From IMG/VR virus record IMGVR_UViG_3300023176_003426, positions 1-27,236 of that record: a stretch of DNA of 27,236 nt. One strand, 5' to 3'. The notes under the pieces are model-generated. The model did no database searches, had not been told where the DNA came from, and saw only the letters and a program-made list of their open reading frames with translations. The number at the start of each line of letters is the position of its first letter. Within the stretch, counting starts at the first letter, position 1. Positions 16,301 through 25,700 of this stretch are shown here, in pieces. Origin of the DNA: a virus. A program made the translations under genes and the position numbers.

Positions 16301-16781
16301 ATCAGATGAAGTCATATATCATTCTGTAAACTATAGACCATTATTTGGTGCTGATGCTGATACATCATTACAAGCAACATTTAAGATTGTTAAAAATGAA
16401 AGATCAACAATCAGCGATAATGAAATTAAAAGTAAAGTAATTACTGCTATAAATGATTTCTTTGATATTGAAAACTGGGACTTTGGTGATAGTTTTTATT
16501 TTACTGAATTAGCAACGTATATTCAAAAAGAAACAACACCAGATGTTGCTAACTTTGTTATTGTTCCAAGATCGAATACACAAAGTTTTGGATCAATGTA
16601 TCAGATTACAAGCAAAGCAGATGAGGTTTTCATTAGCACCGCTACCGTTGATAACATTGATATTATCGATCAAATTACAGCAACAAATTTAAAAGCAACA
16701 GGCAATGTTGTAACTGCAATTGATAGTGTTGGTGAAATACAAGTGTCAACTACGGCAAATAGTAGTGATACAACTTATTAA
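13323..16781 (+). CDS. 6: Baseplate wedge protein gp6, extended, 1152 aa
   Basis: gp6 forms the inner ring of the baseplate and dimerises between wedges. The N-terminus is highly characteristic: NQDWSKVYRAFADANFASYDFPTLRRTMINYLRKNYPEDFNDYIESTEYLALIDLIAFLGQSLSYRFDLNARENFIELAERR (about 13-96). The C-terminus (about 1010-1125) is of baseplate-J type (SLQATFKIVKNERSTISDNEIKSKVITAINDFFDIENWDFGDSFYFTELATYIQ). At 1152 residues it is far longer than T4 gp6 (660). The extra length lies in the middle (about 430-990), a beta-rich, Asp/Thr/Asn-rich region with no motif I can name. No SD precedes the ATG; the late promoter core is immediately upstream. The stop lies 14 bases before the giant gene. Confidence 0.93.
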   Translation: MASKNRQNSLLANQDWSKVYRAFADANFASYDFPTLRRTMINYLRKNYPEDFNDYIESTEYLALIDLIAFLGQSLSYRFDLNARENFIELAERRTSVLRLARLVGYNPKRNTSASGVLKVVGVQTTESLQDSLGNNIGNRIISWNDDTNTNWLEQFTVIMNSAMNGTTVFGKPNQSDIIDGVTTELYKLNTQNLDVPIYEFSKTVAGRNMNFEITSSYLEDGKLYEQSPFPGSTLSMLYKNDKRGNSSPNTGFFLKFVQGEMQNSNFTITDPSPNEIVNIDVPNVNQTDVWLWERDRDNNLVNEWTSLNSVYGSNVIYNSINKKTRSIYSVITRNDDQISLNFADGNFGELPKGNFRVYFRSTNGLSYTIRPTDMQNIILTIPYFSKTGQGNTLTLQLGLQSTVTNATTRETTEDIRTNAPQAFYTQNRMVTGEDYNAFPLSASNSVVKVKSVNRTSSGISRQFEITDPTGKYSTTNLIADDGILYKNYFENDFTFTWQTRNDILGVIRNQVEPVVESLPTKAFYLDKFPRVITGDINIDWTLATTISNGSTGFFRNNINGAPVTVGSFTSNNFQYIKPDTMIKFIPPTGKYFLPDGTLTDTKTKKTTDYIWTKVIQVNGDGSNSGKGALDDGTGPVVLSENIPSLAIPQELVPPIVTNLPVELETQLVDLVFNYKTFGIRYDQETQTWKIIVNANLNTKDDFSLERQGDTTGAKADKSWFVLFETDGETYSVTYRGLDYRFESENLIQFFVDLGVKKFDSETGVVIKDQIKVLKVNEDPVLDGILQKDYQWEIVGSIRNTDGFEETNRVRVNFYDGDDDGMIDDPDSFINIVKPSTEDNRGYLTNFVFFKTTTIEGYQVTQKVDTKNFIIFDREANVTDLDPYTNGQLFYFYNDLEDVIKVYNKTTGTLDLDTSYFARPGRDQLKFQYIHNAQNDRRIDPSKTNIIDMYVLTKTYDDDFRAYVNGVGTLPVAPTSQSLKQELAPVLDPVKSLSDEVIYHSVNYRPLFGADADTSLQATFKIVKNERSTISDNEIKSKVITAINDFFDIENWDFGDSFYFTELATYIQKETTPDVANFVIVPRSNTQSFGSMYQITSKADEVFISTATVDNIDIIDQITATNLKATGNVVTAIDSVGEIQVSTTANSSDTTY

Positions 16782-16795
16782 ACGGGGTGTTATAA

Positions 16796-19700
16796 ATGGC
16801 ATATAGTGAGAACGAAAGTACTCCTGTAAATATAGAAAACAAGGACAAATTACGTAATAGTGCTGATCTATTACCTATGTTCTTTCGTACGGAAGCAAAC
16901 AAAAAGTTTCTTGGAAGTACCCTTGACGCTTTAATATCAACAGGCACCCTTGAAAGAATTAACGGTTTTGTTGGTGCTAGAAATACTGAAAATTCAAAAG
17001 CCAACGACAACTACCTTACAGAGCCAACAGCAAATAGAAGAAGATATAACTTCCTACCGTCAGCAATAATCAAAGAACCTAAAGAAGATGTTTTTAAATG
17101 GGTAGCAACATACGATGACCTAGTTAATCAAGTTAAATTTTTTAACGGAAATACAAAAAATCATGATAGACTATTTGAATCAGAATATTATGCATGGAAC
17201 CCGTTATTTGATTTTGACAAGTTTGTAAACTACAGACAATATTATTGGATGCCAGAAGGACCATCTCCTGTTCTTGTATCAGGTGACGCTGGCGGATCGG
17301 TCAGTACTTATAAAGTTACTAATGATGGACAAAACGCTTATGTGTTTACACCAAACGGATTTTCAAAAAATCCAACTATAACTTTATACAGAGGTGCAAC
17401 ATATAAATTTGAAATCGACGCCCAAGGACATCCGTTTAATCTTAAAACAGCATTAACAACAGGAATTGGTGATCGTTATAATACAGGCGTTACTAATAAC
17501 GGAACAGATGTTGGTATTGTTGAAATTACGGTGCCAATTGATGCACCTGATAGAATTTTTTATGCATGTCAATATCATCAGAACATGCAAGGGTATTTTG
17601 AAGTAAGAAATGCTCAAGATGATTTTAAAATTAATGTTGATGAAGAAATTATTGGTAAGCCAACTTTTAAAAGTAAAAACAATGTTGAATTTACTAACGG
17701 AATGCGTGTTCAATTTATTGGCGAAGTTCTTCCATCAAAATATAAAAATAAAAACTTTTATGTCGAGGGAGTTGGGTCATCGATAAAATTAATTGACGAA
17801 AGCCAATTAACAACACCTGAGTCTTATTCTCAAAATCAGGACTATGAATTTGACGTTGATCCATTTGATGATACTCCGTATGATGATACAGAAAATAGTC
17901 CGTTAACTCCGGAATATGTTACAATCAATAGAGCGGCAATTGATAAAAATCCATGGTCTAGATACAATAGATGGGTGCATAAAGATGTAATCGAAAAAAC
18001 AGCAGAATACAATCGTGCAACACCTGTGCTTGATGAAAACTATAGAGCAATTAGACCAATCTTAGAATTTAAAGCAAATTTACAATTACATAATTTTGCT
18101 ACAACTGGTTTACAAAATATCGATCTAATTGATACAAACACCAAAGATGCATTTAGCAATGTCGAAGGTGCAATTGGTTATCATATTGACGAAGTGTTAA
18201 TTAGAAAAGGAATGCTAGTATCATTTAATGCTGATCCGGACATTACCGTAAAAGGTAAAATTTTCGAAGTGGATCTAGTAAAGTATGACGGCGTAGAAAG
18301 AATTCATTTAATCGAAAGAACAACTCCTACGAATGGTCAAGGTATTGTTGTAAAAGACGGAAAAAATAATAAAGGTTCTAGTTGGTATTTTAACGGAACT
18401 CAGTGGATTAAAGGACAACAAAAAACATCATTAAATCAATCTCCGCTTTTTGAATTGTACAATTCAACCGGTGTTGCATTTTCCGATGAAACAGCATATC
18501 CTTCTACAACATTTATTGGTAACGCTATTGCAAGTTATAAAAAAGGAACCGGAACCAACGATAGTGCATTAGGGTTTCCTATTTCTTATCAGAATATTAA
18601 TAACGTTGGCGATATTACATTTAACTTTGATTGGGACGATTCTCTTTTTAATTACATTTCAAATGAAATAAAATATAACGTAGATACTGCAAGCGGTCTA
18701 GCAAAAATTAATAACGAGGACGGAACTTCGTTGTTTGTTAGCGGTTGGCAGATTGTTAAAGGTAAAACTACCGAACAGAGAATTCAACAAATATTGAATG
18801 TTACTGAAGAAACCAAAACACTTTCAGTTACTTGTATTGACACACCTTGGAAATATAATTTAGATATTGTTGTTGAATATTCGGGAAAGATTTTAAAAGA
18901 AGTAACAGATTTTACAAAAGAAATTGATACTATTAGAGGTGTTTATAATCTAGCATTTATAAATGCTATTCCTGCAAATTCTAAAGTTACATTAAAAATT
19001 AAAACTGATCAATTACCAAATGATCAAGGCTTCTACGAGCCTCCAATTAACTTAACAAACAATGCAGAAAACAATGATTTAAAAACATTTACTCTTGGTA
19101 GTGTAACAGATCATTTTAGAACAATATTTTTAAACAATTCTGCTCTAGTTGGTAATGTAAATGGTATTAATAATTCTAGAGACTTAAATGATATCTATAG
19201 AGACGGTCTACGATATGTCAAGCATAAAGGATCGTTACTTTCAGCATTAGTAGGACTAAATCTTGAAAGTGTTAATTTTATAAATGCTATTAGAAAAAAC
19301 GCCAATGATTATTCTTTCTTTAAAGACAAGTTTTTAGAAAAAGTAAACGAAACAGCATTAACAGGCGATGTAAAAGTTGATGTCGATAATATTTTATATG
19401 CACTAGGGGTTGATAAAAAACCAAACAGCAGTTACTTTTATAGTGATATGGCTGGATATGGTAAAAAGGTTTCTGTTAGAAATTATACCGTAAACACAGC
19501 AACACAGAATGTGTTTGGTATTGATAGTGCATACAAATTAGATACAATTAGTGATAGATCGATTTACGTTTATCTAAATGATGAGCAGTTAATTGCACAC
19601 GATGATTATACATTTGATGGTATTGATAATACCGTATCAATTAAAAGAACTTTAAAAACAGGCGACAAAGTTACAATTACTGATTACGATACAACAGGTA

Positions 19701-22700
19701 ATGTAATTCCAAACACTCCTACAAAGTTAGGATTGTATCCTAAGTACAAACCAGAAATATTTGTTGATAACACTTATGCAACACCACAAGAAATGTTACA
19801 AGGTCATGACGGATCACTAATAAAAACATACGGTGACGAGCGTGATGCATTACTATTAGAATTTGAAAAGCGTGTCTACAATAATATTAAAGTTGATTAT
19901 AATAAAAATGTTTTAGATATTTTCGACGAGATACCAGGACAATATAGAAAAACACGTTACACATCAGCAGAATTTAATTCTGTTTTGAGAAACGATTTTG
20001 GTCAGTGGAAATCAATTTTTAATATTGATGCTGAAACAAATACCACAACAGATTTAGAAAAACCGTTTAGTTACAATTACAATACGGTTGTAAATTTAGA
20101 TAATAAACCTGTTCCAGGATTTTGGAGAGGAATTTATAAACATTATTTTGACACCGATCGTCCACATACGCATCCATGGGAAATGTTAGGTATGACATTA
20201 AAGCCTACTTGGTGGGACGATGTTTATGGTAAAGCACCATATACAAATGGTAACAAAATTTTATGGGACGATATCGAAGCAGGTAGAATTAAAGATCCTG
20301 CAGGAACATACATCGACGAAACTTATGCAAGACCTGGATTAAGCAAAAATATTCCAGTTGACGAGTACGGTGATTTAATTGACCCATCAAGGGTTAACAT
20401 ACTAAAAGGATTTAGCATTGTTAATGTTACCAATCCTTGGAAATATGGAGATCAAGGCCCTGCTGAAACAGCGTGGAGAAAATCTAGTTGGTATCCTTTT
20501 GCATTACAAATTGCAATGGCATTAATGAGACCAGCAAAGTATTTTGGCTCATTATTTGACACAAATCAGAATGTAATTACAGCAAGTGGTAACTTGATTT
20601 ATAAAGATAGTGGAAAAATATTAAGTTTCCCTGAAGTAAAAGTTGACGGGTTATACTATAATAATGTTAGATTTAAAGGCACAGGTTATCATATAATGAT
20701 AACAGATTTCCTAAAAGGTTTAGGAAAAGATGTAAATGACGAGTATTATAGTCAAATTACAAATACTTCAATGAATCTAGCATATAAGTTGGGCGGTTTC
20801 GCAAACAAAAAACGTTTAAGGGTGTTAGCGGAAAGTTCAAATCCAAATCGTGCTGACAATAGTATTTTTCTTCCAGAAGAAAACTATACACTTGTTTTAA
20901 GAAAATCTAATCCGGTAGAAAGTGCAAGGATCAGTGGTATAATTGTTGAAAAAGCAACCGACGGATTTATTCTTCGAGGGTATGATAAATTAAGACCTTA
21001 CTTTAATATCTTTCAACCTATCTTTAGTAAAAATGATCCAGCAATTAATGTTGGCGGAGAACAGGCTAAAACCGTTCAATGGGATGAAGAAAAATTTTAT
21101 GGTGTAGGACAAATTGTTGAGTTTTTAGATCAGTATTATAGAGTAAAAGAAAATCATACTAGCACATCAACATTTGATTCTTCTAAATTTGCTTCTGTAC
21201 CAGAAGTTCCAACAAGCGGCGGAGCAGAAGTTACCAAAGCAACTAAATTTAGTGATAGAATTACTGAAGTACAATATGGTACAAAATTTACAAGAATACA
21301 AGAAGTCTATGACGTTATTATTGGATACGGAAAATATTTAGAAAGTTTAGGTTTTGTTTTTGACAATTATCAAAAAGAAAGCCTACAAATGCAAAATTGG
21401 GATCTAAGCGGAAAAGAATTTTTATTCTGGGTAACACAAAAATGGGCCGAAGGAACAATTATTTCGTTATCGCCTTTTGCTGAACAAATTGAATTTAATT
21501 ACACAACTGGTCAGGTCGACAATGTATTGAATAGTTTTTATGAATATAGTATTCTTACTGCAAACGGTAATCCGATGCCTAAGGATAGTATTTCAACAAT
21601 TAGATCCAAAGGAAAATTTTATCTAAGTCCTAAAGACACAGCAAGAGGAATTTATTTTGCTGTTCTTAATCTTGTACAACATGAACACGTTATCGTATTT
21701 GATGACAGAAGTTCTTTTGGTGATGTGTTATATGATCAAGAAGCAGGATACAGACAAAAGCGTATTAAACTTGTAGGATTTAAAACAAGTGACTGGAACG
21801 GTGACTTTGTAACACCTGGATTTGTATTCGATGAAGCAGTGATACAAGATTGGAAACCAGGATGGGATTATAACATCGGAGACGTTGTAAGATTTAAAAG
21901 TAAGTTTTATAGTGCTTCTAAGTTTTTACCTGGACAATCAGCATTTATCTATGAGGACTGGGTTTTTATCGGAGACAAGCCTGTAGCAGAATTACTACCT
22001 AACCTAGATTACAAAGCATATAGTTACGAAGACTTTTATTCTTTAGAAAGCGAAAATTTTGATACAGAAGCAACTGAATTAGCACAACATTTAATTGGGT
22101 ATCAAAAACGCAGTTACTTAGATAATCTAGTTGTTGACGATATTGCACAATATAAATTTTATCAAGGATACATTAAAGAAAAAGGCACAAAGAATGCTAT
22201 AGATAAAATACAGCGTTTAGAAATTGACGGAGTATCAACTGACGTTGAAGTAGATGAAATTTGGGCATTTAGAATTGGTAGTTTAGGAAGTAATTCTACA
22301 ATTAAAGAATTAGAATTACCGCTTAACGAAAGATTGAATGTTGAAAATCCACAACCATATGAATTTGTTAACACAAAAAGAACAGCAGATACTTCAAGTA
22401 ATGTTATTCAAGTATTACCAAGAGAGTTAACCGTTAAGCCATCTAACTATGTTAGCACACCATGGCCGGTTTACAATTTTAACGAAGACGGAGTTTCTTT
22501 AACATCTGTATTAAAACTTCCTTATGCAGGATATGCAAGATTAGACGATGTTAATATGACATTGTTTAATAAAAATGAGTTACAAACTAATAGTGTTGTC
22601 CCAACTCTATCAAAAGGCGATACAATTTGGGTAGCAAAAGACGACAATGATACATGGGCAATTTATAGATTAATTGTTAGTGATGCACGTTTAATTAATA

Positions 22701-25700
22701 CAGAAGATAATCCTGTTTCGATTGATAATGGAAGCATGGTATTACACACAAATATTCCACACGGGTTGGTTGAAGGAACTACAATATCTATTAAAGACTT
22801 TGATCCTCAAATCAACGGCGTTCATGTTGTAACAGAAATCCGCGATTTAACTTCGTTCACAATAGCAACGGATTTATTAAGTGTTAACCTGGCAGACGAT
22901 AGTGCAACAGGTGCTATCATTGAATTTATAAATGCAAGGGTTTCTAATTCAAATGACATTAATAATGTTAGAAACGTTAGTGAATTTGTAGAAGGTTCGA
23001 AAATTTGGGCCGATAATGACACAACAGGCAAATGGATAGTTTACGAAAAAACAAAAGCATTTGTTGAAAATGAATACGGAGCACCAGCAACGGCTGATAG
23101 AATTCGTTATGGACAAGTAATTAAGTATGCTAACCAAGGTAGAACAATTATTGTTGGTGCACCTGACTTTGGTGATGAAGGTTCTGTAAACATTCTACGT
23201 AGAAAAACAAATACATCGATTGCTACGCTAGAGCAAAATCAAGGTTATACAATTAGTGATAACCCAAGTGATGATCTAGTTGCAGGAACAAGTCCTAAGT
23301 TTGGATTTAGTATTGACGTAACATCCGATGGCAATAGAATAATCGCTGGTGCACCATATGCATCAAATGTAAAACAAACAACAGATGTTACTAGACCAGG
23401 ATTCATTTATGCCGACATTGCTTCAACACCGTCAGCATTTAGTAATCAAGGTATTGTTAAAGTTAGCAAATACGACTCGGTTAGTAATTTATACGAAACA
23501 GAATATGTGATTGCTTCGCAATCACCAGCAAACAACGAAGCGTTTGGGTTCTCGGTTGCTATTGGTGCAACCAAAATGCATGTCGGTGCTCCTGGAGCAA
23601 ACACCAATGCAGGTAAAGTTTATTCTTATACTTTAGGAACAGCAACTGACGGAAGCACACTAGACTGGCAGGTGGCACAATTCCCAACAATTCAAAATCC
23701 AGAAACATTAAATGCAGATGATCAATTTGGTTATTCAATGGTAATGACAGACGATCAAGAAATACTTGTTATAAGTGCACCAGGTAAAGACAACGGAGGA
23801 GAACTTAATACAGGGGCAGTTTATGTTTATAGACTTGTTGGAAATGAATACGATCTAGTACAAACAATTAACACAAGCACAATAAGTGAATTAGCAACAG
23901 GTGATAGATTAGGAACCTCATTAGCAATTAGCAAAAAAGGTGAAACACTAGTAATTGGTGCACCATATGGTGATGACACAGAAACCAACCAGGGCGAAGT
24001 TTATATATTTGAAAATACGTCAGACGAAAGTACAAAAGATATGTACTCTTTCGTACAAAAATTAACCAGTCCAAAAGCAACTGGTGGTGAAAGTTTCGGA
24101 TCGACACTTGCTGTAAATCCAACAGGAACATCTGTTGTAATTGGTGCGGCAAGCGGTAAAAATGTAATTACAACAACGGTAGACAAATACAAAGAAGCGT
24201 ATGATGATTCTTTTACAAGATTTGGAACGATATATGTTAATGACCCAGCCAGTGGTGAAAAAGATGTAGCAACAACATTTGATGCAGGATCTACTGCTAT
24301 TGTTGACAAGGTTGAAGGTTCTGGAACAGCGTACACTTATACAAAATTAGGTGACTACTTTGTTTATGGACAAAAACTCAATAACAGCAACGCTGGTCCA
24401 AATGATGAATTTGGTATGGGACTTGCTTATAGTGAAACAAGCATTTATATAGGTGCACCAGGCGCTGATCCTGTTCAAGGAAATTATACCGGATCATTGT
24501 TTGTATATCAAAAACAAGCAACAGCAGGATGGAACACATTAAGACAACAGGATGATTTAACAGATCCATACAGCATTGGAAAAACATTTACGTATAGAAC
24601 CGATAAATTAAAAGTTGTCGATTTCTTAGAAACTATTGATCCAATTAAGGGCAAGTTACCTTACTTGGTTGAAGGTGAAATTACTTTTAAAAGCGAAAAG
24701 GATCCTGCAACATATACAGCATCCGATAGAACAGATGTTAATGTTGATAGACTAACACACTGGACTGATCCTCATGTTGGTGAGTTATGGTGGGATTTAA
24801 GTTCTGTAAAATTTTTATGGTATGAGCAAGGTGATATCGAATATCGATTGAATAACTGGGGCGGAGTGTTTCCTGGTTCTCAAATTGATATCTACGAATG
24901 GGTAGAAACAGATTTATTACCAAGTGAGTGGAATGCTATTGCCGACACCAATGAGGGTGTTACATCTGGCTTTAGTGGAAACACAAAATATGACGACAAT
25001 ACCTATGTGTTAAAAAGAGTTTACAATCCATCAACAGGTAATTTTGTTAACAGATACTACTATTGGGTAAGAAATAGTGTTATTATTCCTGAAGGAAACT
25101 ATAATAGACATTTACCTGCAAGAGAAATAGCAACAATTATTGCTAGTCCTCAAGCATACGGACTTAAGACTTTACAATTACTTTCAAAAGAAAGTTTCAG
25201 TCTTAGCAATATCAAAACAACGTTAAGTGATAATAATGTAAGTTTGTCTGTACAATATAGAGAAATTAAAACAGACATTCCAGAACACAATGAATGGTTG
25301 TTGGTTGGTGAAAAACAAAAAGACAAGATTGATTACCCATCGATTGTTAATAAGTTCTTTGATAGTTTAGTAGGGTTTGATGATCAGGGTAATGCTGTAC
25401 CTGATCCTAACTTACCGCCACAAAAGAAATATGGTATTTCTACAAGACCAAGACAGAGTATGTTTGTTAATAGATTAAAGGCAGTCAAGGCTTTAATGAA
25501 ATACACAAACGACTTAATGGCTAAACATAGAATTGTTGATCAAAAAGACATTAGTGGATTGTTTGTAAGTGATCCTCAACCAAACGACGCATCTGGAAAA
25601 TACGATGTTAAAATTGATGAAGTTGAAGATTTACAAAACTTAAAAACACAAGACCTAGTACAGGCAACAGCAAAAGCAAATATTGTTAATGGTAGAATTA

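Noticed and set aside
16791-16798. Late promoter TATAAATG at the start of the giant gene
   Set aside because: It overlaps the start codon, so initiation would fall inside the gene; the giant gene has a good SD and is 14 bases downstream of gene 6, so read-through is the simpler explanation.
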